From positions 1-34,022 of the forward strand of contig JABHUT010000145.1 of assembly GCA_018658685.1 (NCBI GenBank): a DNA stretch of 34,022 nucleotides. The letters run 5' to 3'. The notes below the pieces were generated by a model, which saw only the letters and a list, made by a program, of their open reading frames with translations, searched no databases and had not been told where the DNA came from. Both the position numbers and the translations under genes were made by a program. Of this stretch, positions 14,682-22,460 are shown one piece after another (position 1 is the stretch's first letter; the number at the start of each line of letters is the position of its first letter). The DNA is from Alphaproteobacteria bacterium. GTDB taxonomy: Bacteria > Pseudomonadota > Alphaproteobacteria > MED-G09.

Positions 14682-15827
14682 ATGAATACACCTTTTAATT
14701 TTCATCTAACGCAATTTTCTAATGAAGCGGAAATTTTAAGATATGAAGTAAGAGAATTTTTATCGGATGCGCTTAAAGATATCTCAAAAGAAACCAGAGC
14801 GGAAACTTGGTATGGTGCTGACGAAGAATTCAGCAAAAAAGTAGGTAAAAAGGGGTGGATAGGATTAAACTGGCCAAAAGAATATGGCGGAGCAGGTCGT
14901 TCAGCAATGGAGCGATATGTTATTTTAGAAGAAATGTTGACTGCGGGCGCACCTGTAGGTGCTCATTGGATTTCCGATAGGCAGTCAGGTCCTCTTATTA
15001 TTCGATATGGAACTGAGAAGCACCAAAAAGAGTTGCTTCCAGGAATCTTAAAGGGTGAGTCTTATTTTTGTATAGGAATGTCAGAACCAGACTCTGGTTC
15101 AGATTTAGCGGCTCTTAGAACTAAAGCTGAAAAAAAAGATAATATTTATATTGTTAACGGAACTAAGCTTTGGACATCTGGAGCACATCGATGTCAGTAT
15201 ATGATTGCTTGTTTTAGAACATCGCAAGAAGAAGATAGACATGGAGGTCTTAGTCAATTTATTGTCGATTTATCTCTTCCTGGAATCACTATTAGACCAA
15301 TTATTGATTTAGCTGGTCGCCATCATTTTAATGAGGTTATTTTCGAAGATGCTGAGGTACCTGCCGATATGCTTATTGGAGAAGAGGGAAATGGCTGGAA
15401 TCAAGTTACAGCGGAATTAGCTTTAGAACGTTCTGGCCCTGAGAGATATTTATCCAGCTATATACTTTTACAAGAGTTGGTTAATGAGTTTTCTATTAGA
15501 AATGATGATGAAGGCGTTACAGAAATTGGAAGGCAAATGGCTCACCTTACAACCCTAAGACAAATGTCAGTATCAGTTGCAGGTATGCTTGATGAGGGTC
15601 AAAATCCTGCTCTAGAGGCTTCAGTTGTAAAAGATCTTGGAGCAGTTTTTGAGCAAGAGCTTCCAAATATAGCTCATAGATTAATGGGTCTTGAGCCTGA
15701 TGCAAACGGATCTGACTTTCAAAGATATTTAGCAATTTTAACACAAATTTCTCCTTCTTTTTCATTAAGGGGTGGAACAAGAGAAATATTAAGAGGAATT
15801 ATTGCTAGAGGATTGGGGTTAAGATAA
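14682..15827 (+). CDS. Acyl-CoA dehydrogenase, catalytic chain of a two-chain enzyme
   Basis: Encodes a 381-residue acyl-CoA dehydrogenase. FAD-binding motifs are MSEPDSGSDLAALR (133-146) and IVNGTKLWTSGAH (157-169), and the C-terminal SLRGGTREILRGIIARGLGL is of the FadE29-like kind. Glu249 in ALERSGPE is at the position of the catalytic base of the isovaleryl-type enzymes. I chose ATG 14682 instead of the in-frame TTG at 14670, since TTGGAG there is the ribosome-binding site, 6 bases away. The next gene begins immediately after the stop and encodes a shorter ACAD lacking this Glu, the arrangement of heterotetrameric alpha2beta2 ACADs from steroid catabolism. Substrate probably a bulky cyclic or branched acyl-CoA. 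Confidence 0.92.
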   Translation: MNTPFNFHLTQFSNEAEILRYEVREFLSDALKDISKETRAETWYGADEEFSKKVGKKGWIGLNWPKEYGGAGRSAMERYVILEEMLTAGAPVGAHWISDRQSGPLIIRYGTEKHQKELLPGILKGESYFCIGMSEPDSGSDLAALRTKAEKKDNIYIVNGTKLWTSGAHRCQYMIACFRTSQEEDRHGGLSQFIVDLSLPGITIRPIIDLAGRHHFNEVIFEDAEVPADMLIGEEGNGWNQVTAELALERSGPERYLSSYILLQELVNEFSIRNDDEGVTEIGRQMAHLTTLRQMSVSVAGMLDEGQNPALEASVVKDLGAVFEQELPNIAHRLMGLEPDANGSDFQRYLAILTQISPSFSLRGGTREILRGIIARGLGLR

Positions 15828-16868
15828 ATGTTAAATGAGACATCGCAGTTATTATCTGATTCTGCCGAGAAAATATTTTCAGATCATGTATCAAAAGAAT
15901 GTATTGTAAATTCTGAAAAAGGAGTTTGGCCAAAAGAACTTTGGAATGAAATTGTTAATAATGGTCTTAATTTAGTTTTAGTTCCTGAGGCGCTAGGTGG
16001 TGTAGGTGGTTCATGGTTTGATGCAGGTATTCTGTTTAAGGCAATAGGAAGGTATCAGGCCCCTATCCCTCTTGCAGAAAATATTATTGCTGGACATCTT
16101 CTTGGTTTAGGAGGAATTCCATTACCCGAAGAGTCTATTGTTACGATTCTTGATGGTGATCTTTCTATTTCTGATAATAAATGTTCAGGTGTTTCTAAGA
16201 GAACACCTTTTGGTTCTAGCGCAACGCATGGGGTAGCTGTTGTAGTTGGTAAGAATTCTTCTCAAGTAATATTACTATCAATACCAAAGAATTCCATAAG
16301 TGATGATAAGAATCTAGCATTAGAGAGTAGAGCTAATATTGATTTTTCTGATGCTGAGATTATAAGCTCATCTGAAATTGATATTCCATCTGATTATATT
16401 TTAAAAATTGGAGCCTTGATGAGGTCTTGTCAGATTGCTGGAGGGTTAGAGTTTTTGTTAGATCAATCTGTTAGATATGCAAACGATAGGGTGCAGTTTG
16501 GTAGACCAATTGCTAAATTTCAAGCAATTCAACAAGAACTTGCTGTTCTTGCAACTCATGTAGCAGCTTCTGGCGTAGCAGCTGATTATGCTAGCTCATC
16601 TATGGATAATGGCTGTGAGGATCTAGCAATTGCATCTGCTAAAAGCAGGGTTGATGATGCAGTATCAATTTGCGCAAGTATAGCTCATCAAGTTCATGGA
16701 GCTATAGGCTTTACTTATGAGCATGGTTTACATTTTTCAACTAGAAGACTTTGGTCTTGGAGAGCTGAGTATGGGGCGGGAAGCTACTGGGCAAAATCTC
16801 TTGGTGAAAAGGCAGTTGCCTCTGGTGCTGAAAAGTTTTGGCCATCAATCACTTCTGGAAAAATCTAA
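15828..16868 (+). CDS. Acyl-CoA dehydrogenase, short non-catalytic chain
   Basis: Encodes a 346-residue ACAD-family protein, about 40 residues shorter than usual. The C-terminal domain is well preserved (DQSVRYANDRVQFGRPIAKF, then IAHQVHGAIGFTYEHGLHF and RRLWSWR), while the N-terminal and beta domains are reduced, and the YxxSEPxxGSD FAD/substrate motif is absent. At the site of the catalytic Glu it has Met198 (GALMRSC aligned with LALERSG of the upstream chain). It starts with ATG directly at the upstream stop, which favours equal synthesis of both chains. This fits the second subunit of FadE28/29- or ChsE4/5-like heterotetramers, where it contributes to FAD and substrate binding. Confidence 0.9.
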   Translation: MLNETSQLLSDSAEKIFSDHVSKECIVNSEKGVWPKELWNEIVNNGLNLVLVPEALGGVGGSWFDAGILFKAIGRYQAPIPLAENIIAGHLLGLGGIPLPEESIVTILDGDLSISDNKCSGVSKRTPFGSSATHGVAVVVGKNSSQVILLSIPKNSISDDKNLALESRANIDFSDAEIISSSEIDIPSDYILKIGALMRSCQIAGGLEFLLDQSVRYANDRVQFGRPIAKFQAIQQELAVLATHVAASGVAADYASSSMDNGCEDLAIASAKSRVDDAVSICASIAHQVHGAIGFTYEHGLHFSTRRLWSWRAEYGAGSYWAKSLGEKAVASGAEKFWPSITSGKI

Positions 16869-16870
16869 AG

Positions 16871-17326
16871 TTGACAATAAAAGTTAAAAGTTGGCGTTAT
16901 TTTGAAGATGTTTCAGTCGGTGAAAAAAGAAAATCTGATCTTAAATTAATTACTGAAGAGGAAATAATTAATTTTGCAAAACAATATGATCCACAATGGT
17001 TTCATACTGATAAGGATGAAGCAAAAAATTCAAATTTTAAAGGAATTATTGCCAGTGGAATTCATGTAGCAGCTCTTTGGAGATTATTGGATCACGAGAT
17101 TAATAGTGATATTAATTTTGTTTGTGGAATAGGCTGGGATAATGTCAGATGGAAGAATCCTCTACGCCCAAATAGTAAAATATATGTAACATCTGAGTGT
17201 ATTTCAAAAAGTAATACATCATCAAAAGATAGAGGAGTGGCAGTATTTGATCATTCAGTAAAATATGAGGATGCTACTGATATTTTAGTTTTTAAGGGAA
17301 CTTGTTTAATTTATAAGAAGCAGTAA
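16871..17326 (+). CDS. MaoC-like enoyl-CoA hydratase
   Basis: Encodes a 151-residue hot-dog-fold hydratase. SWRYFEDVSVGEKRKSD is the family start, and the active site reads QYDPQWFHTDKDEA with Asp40 and His45 as the catalytic pair, so it should be an active R-specific hydratase or dehydratase. The start is TTG at 16871, two bases after the upstream stop, with GGAA 10 bases before it; no downstream Met exists in frame and longer forms would run well into the ACAD gene without homology. Placed right after the two ACAD chains it can hydrate the enoyl-CoA they form. Confidence 0.88.
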   Translation: MTIKVKSWRYFEDVSVGEKRKSDLKLITEEEIINFAKQYDPQWFHTDKDEAKNSNFKGIIASGIHVAALWRLLDHEINSDINFVCGIGWDNVRWKNPLRPNSKIYVTSECISKSNTSSKDRGVAVFDHSVKYEDATDILVFKGTCLIYKKQ

Positions 17327-17383
17327 AAAATTGCTTTATAATATAAGATAAATTATTAATACAAATCATTAATGAAGGTTAAA

Positions 17384-18601
17384 ATGTTAGATATTGATGA
17401 AGATACAAAGAAAGTTTTAGAGGGCTTTGAAAGAGAAAAAGCAAGAACAGGTCCTCCTGAAGGATTTCCAGGTTTTCCTGTTATTCCAGGAGAGCGTTAC
17501 ACAGATTCTGAGTTTCAAAAACTAGAAATTAAACATTTATGGCATAAATCTTGGGTTTATGCATGTCACTCTGACCAACTTCCTGAGAAAGGAAGTTATT
17601 TTGTTTGGGATAAACTAAAAGTTCCAATTGTAATAGTTAATTCAGGTGATGATAAAATTAAGGCTTACTATAATACGTGTCGTCATAGAGGTGCCCCTGT
17701 CGTTAATGATAAAAGTGGAAAGGCAAGACTTCTAGTTTGCACATATCATGGGTGGAGTTATGATCTTGATGGTAATCTTATAAACTTAAGGGATCCTAGA
17801 GATTTTGTTGATTTAGATAAATCTTGTCAAAGTTTGATTGAGGTATCTTGTGATCGACTTGGTAATTGGATATTTATAAATTTAGATCCTGATGCGGAAC
17901 CTTTAAAGGATTATTTAGGTATTCTCGGCGAGCATATGGAACAGTTCCAGCCGGATAAATTAAGACATGTTCACTCTAAGTCTTATCCAGTTAATAGCAA
18001 TGTAAAGGTACTTTTAGATGCATTTCTTGAGGTTTATCATGTGCCTTCAATTCATAAAAAAACGGTAAGTCGGTTTATTGATATAGAAGGTACATATATA
18101 AATTTATGGCCCAATGGCCATTCTAGGATGGTGACTCCTCATCGGGACCCTGACTGGAAAGATCCTGGGGCAATAGGATTAAAAGAGATAGAGACTGTTT
18201 CTGAAATACCAAAGCATCAAAATGCTTCGTATAGTTTTTTTCCTAATTTGGTCACTCCGCCAGCAGCAACTGGTATTCCATTTTTAACTTTTTGGCCTAC
18301 ATCTGATGATACTTGTGAAATTGATGTCCATTGGTTTTCGCCTGATTGGGGGGATGGCGATCTTCCAGAGGTATGGGAAAAAAGGATTGAGAATTTTGAG
18401 AATATTTTGTTTGAAGATACTCAGTTTGCACCCGATATTCAGGCTAGCGTTTCAAGCCCTGGATTTAAAGGTGTATTACTAAATTATCAAGAAAGAAGAA
18501 TTTATCATTGGCATGAAGAGCTTGATAAAAAAATTGGGCATAATAAGATGGATCAAGATTATAGTATCCCAAAAGTCCTAAGCCCGTTCATAGAAAAATA
18601 A
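17384..18601 (+). CDS. Rieske non-haem iron oxygenase, alpha subunit
   Basis: Encodes a 405-residue ring-hydroxylating-type oxygenase. The Rieske [2Fe-2S] motif is Cys99-x-His101 (TCRHRGAP) and Cys119-x2-His122 (CTYHGWSYD). The mononuclear iron site is in FLEVYHVPSIHKK with His219 and His224, and the third ligand should be an Asp in FEDTQFAPD. The bridging residue, Asp in naphthalene dioxygenase, is Glu216 here, as in carnitine/glycine-betaine-type monooxygenases. I preferred ATG 17384 (AAGG 5 bases before it) over ATG 17372. No beta subunit, ferredoxin or reductase is encoded nearby, so electrons must come from proteins encoded elsewhere. Surrounding acyl-CoA genes suggest a hydroxylation or demethylation step in their pathway. 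Confidence 0.92.
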   Translation: MLDIDEDTKKVLEGFEREKARTGPPEGFPGFPVIPGERYTDSEFQKLEIKHLWHKSWVYACHSDQLPEKGSYFVWDKLKVPIVIVNSGDDKIKAYYNTCRHRGAPVVNDKSGKARLLVCTYHGWSYDLDGNLINLRDPRDFVDLDKSCQSLIEVSCDRLGNWIFINLDPDAEPLKDYLGILGEHMEQFQPDKLRHVHSKSYPVNSNVKVLLDAFLEVYHVPSIHKKTVSRFIDIEGTYINLWPNGHSRMVTPHRDPDWKDPGAIGLKEIETVSEIPKHQNASYSFFPNLVTPPAATGIPFLTFWPTSDDTCEIDVHWFSPDWGDGDLPEVWEKRIENFENILFEDTQFAPDIQASVSSPGFKGVLLNYQERRIYHWHEELDKKIGHNKMDQDYSIPKVLSPFIEK

Positions 18602-18622
18602 TTATTATAATAAGGATTAATT

Positions 18623-19495
18623 TTGACAGATTCAAAACAAAGATTTGGTTTATCTTATGATGAGCTAGCTACAAGAGAGACTGTCTATAAAGAAAATCTT
18701 CTTGATGGTCACTCTGTTTTAATAACAGGGGCTGGAAGCGGAATGGGAAAAGCAATGGCATTTCTTTTTGCTCGCCTTGGCGCAAAAGTGACTATCTGTG
18801 GCCGTAAAGAAGAAAAATTAATCAAAGTTTATGATGAAATTTTTAATCGGTGTGGAAAAAAAATTTTTTGGGAAGTTTCAAATGTTCGTGATCCAGATAA
18901 AGTAGAAGGGATGCTAGATGGTATTTTAGAACGTGATGGAAAAATTGATACAGTTATTAATAACGCTGGAGGACAATTTCCTCAAGATGCCATAGATTTT
19001 TCCCGAAAGGGGTGGCTTGCCGTTGTCGATCTTAATTTAAATGGACCTTGGTGGGTTATGCAAGAAGCAGCAAAGCGTTGGAAAAAATCTGGAACACATG
19101 GAAATATTATAAATTTAGTGGCTAATGTAGAAAGAGGCATGCCTCAAGCGGCTCATACTTGTGCCGCTAGGGCTGGAACAATTTATTTATCTAAAACTTT
19201 GGCAACAGAATGGGCACCTTATAAAATCAGAGTTAATTGTATTGCCCCTGGCACAATTGAAACTGAAGGATTTGAAGTTTATCCAGATAAAGCATTAGAG
19301 AGATTTCATAAAGCAAACCCAATGCAAAAATTAGGTGATGTTTGGGATATAGCAGAAGCATCTGTTTACTTAGCTTCTGATTCAGGAAGTTTTGTGACAG
19401 GAGAAATTTTAACAATTGATGGCGGTATGGCTCAATGGGGCGTTGTTTGGCCAGCAGGTATGCCTGATTATTTTAAAATGGATGGAGGAGATTAA
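18623..19495 (+). CDS. SDR-family enoyl-CoA reductase (PECR/DECR-like)
   Basis: Encodes a 290-residue SDR with TGAGSGMG at 35-42 and INNAGGQFP at 112-120. The usual YxxxK active site is replaced: the segment reads AAHTCAARAG with Thr179 at the Tyr place and Arg183 at the Lys place. The same AHxxAARAG pattern together with NNAGGQF and LATEWAPYKIRVNCIAPG is how I remember peroxisomal trans-2-enoyl-CoA reductase and 2,4-dienoyl-CoA reductases, so NADPH-dependent reduction of an enoyl- or dienoyl-CoA is likely. TTG at 18623 is the start: AAGGA lies 6 bases upstream and the next Met is inside the Rossmann loop. The stop abuts the next start. Confidence 0.88.
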   Translation: MTDSKQRFGLSYDELATRETVYKENLLDGHSVLITGAGSGMGKAMAFLFARLGAKVTICGRKEEKLIKVYDEIFNRCGKKIFWEVSNVRDPDKVEGMLDGILERDGKIDTVINNAGGQFPQDAIDFSRKGWLAVVDLNLNGPWWVMQEAAKRWKKSGTHGNIINLVANVERGMPQAAHTCAARAGTIYLSKTLATEWAPYKIRVNCIAPGTIETEGFEVYPDKALERFHKANPMQKLGDVWDIAEASVYLASDSGSFVTGEILTIDGGMAQWGVVWPAGMPDYFKMDGGD

Positions 19496-20455
19496 TTGAA
19501 AGCTATTTATTATGAGAAGTATGGAAATATTTCTGTTTTAAAGCAAGGTGAAATTGATGATCCTAAAAAAGTATTAGATAAAGAAGTATTAATAAAAGTT
19601 AATTTTTTTTCCCTAAACCCTTTAGACTATAAGCTCCGTAACGGAATGTTGAAACTAATGACATTCCGAACGTTTCCAAGGACAACAGGCTCAGATTTTA
19701 GTGGTGAGATTGTAGCTAAAGGAGAGAGTGTTAATAATTTTGAGATAGGTGAAAAAGTTTTTGGTTTTTTATCACAATTGAATGAAGGAACTTCATCACA
19801 ATTTATTAAAGTTAATCAATCTATTCTATCTAAAGCGCCTACTAATATTGATATAGGAAAAGCAGCAGCTGTTCCATTGGCTGCATTAACTTCTTATCAG
19901 GCATTAGTTCAATTAGCTAAAATCAAAAAAGGAAATAAAGTCTTGATTAATGGTGCATCCGGAGGAACAGGTATTTTTGCTATTCAAATAGCAAAAATAT
20001 TTGGAGCTAAAGTTACATCCATAACAAGTCATAGAAATATTAATTGGATGTTAGATACATTCTTAGTAGATGAAGCCATTGATTATACTAAAGAAAATTC
20101 TCTAAATAATTTAAGGAAGAATGAATATGATATAATTTATGATTGTTATGGAAACTTATCATTTAATAAAATAAAAGACTTTTTAAAATCTGATGGATCA
20201 TTCATTACAACTGACCCTTTTCGATTAGAAAGTATAGCTGGAAGATTTTTTTCAATATTTTCTAATAGAAAATTTTTATCCGTTGTTGTTAAGTCAAATG
20301 GAATTGATTTAAGTATTGTAAGGGATTGGATAGAAGAAGAAAAAATAAAAGTTTTCATTGATAAAATTTTTAATTTTATAGACACTAGTAAGGCTTATGA
20401 ATATTTAGAAACTCAAAGAGTAAAAGGAAAAATTATTGTTCAAATAAACGAATAA
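19496..20455 (+). CDS. MDR-family quinone oxidoreductase-like enzyme
   Basis: Encodes a 319-residue zinc-free medium-chain reductase. MKAIYYEKYGNISVL is the standard opening of quinone-oxidoreductase-like proteins, with TGSDFSGEIVAKGESV in the catalytic domain and LINGASGGTGIFAIQIAK as the NADPH-binding Rossmann motif (about 149-166). No zinc-ligand Cys cluster is present. The start codon is TTG, immediately after the SDR stop, with GGAGGAG 5 bases upstream; the next in-frame Met is deep in the domain. It could reduce an enone or quinone formed after the Rieske step. The reaction is not determinable. Confidence 0.88.
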   Translation: MKAIYYEKYGNISVLKQGEIDDPKKVLDKEVLIKVNFFSLNPLDYKLRNGMLKLMTFRTFPRTTGSDFSGEIVAKGESVNNFEIGEKVFGFLSQLNEGTSSQFIKVNQSILSKAPTNIDIGKAAAVPLAALTSYQALVQLAKIKKGNKVLINGASGGTGIFAIQIAKIFGAKVTSITSHRNINWMLDTFLVDEAIDYTKENSLNNLRKNEYDIIYDCYGNLSFNKIKDFLKSDGSFITTDPFRLESIAGRFFSIFSNRKFLSVVVKSNGIDLSIVRDWIEEEKIKVFIDKIFNFIDTSKAYEYLETQRVKGKIIVQINE

Positions 20456-20472
20456 TTAAAAGGGAGAGGGAA

Positions 20473-21447
20473 GTGCAATTAAGTAAGGATAAATTATTAG
20501 ACGCATATACTAGAATGAAAAAGATTAGAGTCTTTGAAGAAACTATGCGTGATGAGTTTGCTAAGGGAACTGTTCCAGCATTTATACATCTTTATATAGG
20601 CCAGGAAGCAATAGCGACAGGTATATGTGTTGAGCTAAACGATACTGATACAATTTCTAGTACTCACAGAGGTCACGGACATTGTATCGCCAAGAAGTCA
20701 AACCTCGAAAAAATGACAATGGAAATTTTTTGTCGAGCTGATGGTTTATGTGAGGGTAAGGGCGGTTCTATGCATATTGCTGATCTCTCAGTTGGGATGC
20801 TTGGAGCAAATGCAATAGTTGGTGCTAATGCCCCTATTGCTGTTGGAGCAGCATTAAAACAAAGGGTTTTAGGTGAAAATTTAGTTTCCGCAGCATTTAT
20901 TGGTGACGGTGCTTCAAATCAAGGTGCTGTATTTGAATCAATGAATCTTGCTAGTGTATTAAAACTTCCTGTTTTATTTGTTTTTGAGAATAACGGTTAT
21001 GGTGAATTTACGGGAGTGGATTATCATTGTGGAGGAGGAGATATTGCAGGAAGAGCAAAAGGGTTTGGTATGCCATCTTATAAAGTAGATGGATCTGATT
21101 TTTTTGCTGTTCAAGAAGTTGCTGCCGAAGCTGCTGAGAGGGCAAGAAAAGGAGAAGGACCTAGTGCAATAGAATGTGTAGCAAAAAGATGGTATGGACA
21201 TTTTGAAGGTGATCCTCAGCACTATCGTACAAAAGAGGAACTTGAAACCATAAGAAGAGATTTTGATCCATTAAAAATTTTTCGTAAAAAAGTAGAAGAG
21301 GCGGGTCTTGTTGACAGTAAAGATTTAAATATGATTGATGAAGATCTTTCAAGCGAAGTTACAGCAGCAGTTGAAAAGGCAAAGAATAGCCCCTTACCTA
21401 ATGTTGAAGAGCTAACGACTAATGTATACGAAAAAGGGAGCTACTAA
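20473..21447 (+). CDS. TPP-dependent 2-oxoacid/acetoin dehydrogenase E1, alpha subunit
   Basis: Encodes a 324-residue E1 alpha chain of the pyruvate/acetoin/branched-chain 2-oxoacid dehydrogenase family. The thiamine-diphosphate motif runs from GDG (144-146) to NN (173-174), with HRGHGHCIAK (65-74) and GKGGSMHIAD (96-104) as other family hallmarks. The GYGEFTG text after NN is closest to acetoin-dehydrogenase-like chains. The start is GTG with GGGAGAGGGAA before it; an ATG 14 codons downstream would cut into the first helix. The beta chain follows with a TAATG overlap. No lipoyl-E2 or E3 gene is near, so they must come from elsewhere. Substrate uncertain. Confidence 0.92.
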   Translation: MQLSKDKLLDAYTRMKKIRVFEETMRDEFAKGTVPAFIHLYIGQEAIATGICVELNDTDTISSTHRGHGHCIAKKSNLEKMTMEIFCRADGLCEGKGGSMHIADLSVGMLGANAIVGANAPIAVGAALKQRVLGENLVSAAFIGDGASNQGAVFESMNLASVLKLPVLFVFENNGYGEFTGVDYHCGGGDIAGRAKGFGMPSYKVDGSDFFAVQEVAAEAAERARKGEGPSAIECVAKRWYGHFEGDPQHYRTKEELETIRRDFDPLKIFRKKVEEAGLVDSKDLNMIDEDLSSEVTAAVEKAKNSPLPNVEELTTNVYEKGSY

Positions 21448-22460
21448 TGAGCATTAAAACTTATAGAGAGTCTATTATTGAGGCAATGATCCTCGAGATG
21501 AAACGTGATGAGAAAGTGTTTGTGATTGGTGAAGACATTTCAGGTGGAAGAGGTTGTGGTGATTTTGAGGGCGAAGCTGCTGGTGGCCCAATGGGTTTAA
21601 CTCAAGGTTTATGGGATGAATTTGGAGCAAAAAGAGTCATTGACACACCTATTAGTGAAACAGCAATTATGGGAGCGGCTGCAGGAGCAGCTCTTTCTGG
21701 TCTTAGGCCAATAGCAGAATTAATGTTTTCAGATTTTTTTGGTGTTTGTTTTGACCAAATTTATAATCAAGCAGCAAAGTTTCGTTTTATGTATGGTGAA
21801 CAAGGCGCAACCCCTCTCGTAATTAGAACGATGATAGGCGCAGGAATTGGTTGTGGTCCACAACACTCTCAATCACCTTATTCAATTTTTGCAAATATAC
21901 CTGGTTTAAAAGTAGTCACGCCTTCAAATCCTTATGATGCGAAAGGGCTTTTAATTTCTGCAATTCGAGACAATGATCCGGTCATGTTTTGTGAACATAA
22001 ATCCCTTCTTGGTATGGAAGGAGAGGTCCCTGATGATTCTTACGAGGTTCCTCTTGGAAAAGGGAAAATTATAAAAGAAGGTAATGATATTACCATTGTT
22101 GCTATTGGTCAGATGGTTGGAATTACTCAAGGATGTCTAACAAAATTAGAGGAAAAAGGTATTTCTGCAGAAATTATCGACCCTAGATCTCTATCGCCTT
22201 TTGATGAGGATATGGTTTATGATAGTGTTGAAAAAACTGGGAGACTTTTAGTGATTGATGAATCAAATCCAGTTTGTTCATTTGGATCTTGGATAACTAG
22301 TATGGTTAGTGATGAAGTATTTTCTTCTCTTAAAGCTCCTACAAGAGTTTTAACACCACCACATTGTCCTGTTCCCGCCGCACCTAACCTAGAGGCTGCT
22401 TATTTACCCGACATGGAAAGGATTGTTGAGGCAACAGATTATCTTACAAATTACAGCTAG
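21447..22460 (+). CDS. TPP-dependent 2-oxoacid/acetoin dehydrogenase E1, beta subunit
   Basis: Encodes a 337-residue transketolase-like E1 beta chain. It contains GEDISGGRGCGDFEG near the N terminus, DTPISETAIMGAAAGAALSG (about 66-85), the YNQAAKFRFMYG segment, PSNPYDAKGLL, and the C-terminal-domain strand with EIIDPRSLSPFD. It overlaps the alpha-subunit stop by one base, so both are made together. Its own stop (TAG) overlaps the convergent PQQ-dehydrogenase stop by four bases. It is the last gene of the eight-gene operon, and suggests that the pathway yields a 2-oxoacid, acetoin-like or 2-oxoacyl product to be oxidatively cleaved. Confidence 0.93.
   Translation: MSIKTYRESIIEAMILEMKRDEKVFVIGEDISGGRGCGDFEGEAAGGPMGLTQGLWDEFGAKRVIDTPISETAIMGAAAGAALSGLRPIAELMFSDFFGVCFDQIYNQAAKFRFMYGEQGATPLVIRTMIGAGIGCGPQHSQSPYSIFANIPGLKVVTPSNPYDAKGLLISAIRDNDPVMFCEHKSLLGMEGEVPDDSYEVPLGKGKIIKEGNDITIVAIGQMVGITQGCLTKLEEKGISAEIIDPRSLSPFDEDMVYDSVEKTGRLLVIDESNPVCSFGSWITSMVSDEVFSSLKAPTRVLTPPHCPVPAAPNLEAAYLPDMERIVEATDYLTNYS

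Noticed and set aside
21511..21525. Another GTGTTTGT-like match to the shared element
   Set aside because: It lies in the coding sequence of the E1 beta subunit and encodes conserved residues (VFVIGED), so it is not evidence for a regulatory site.
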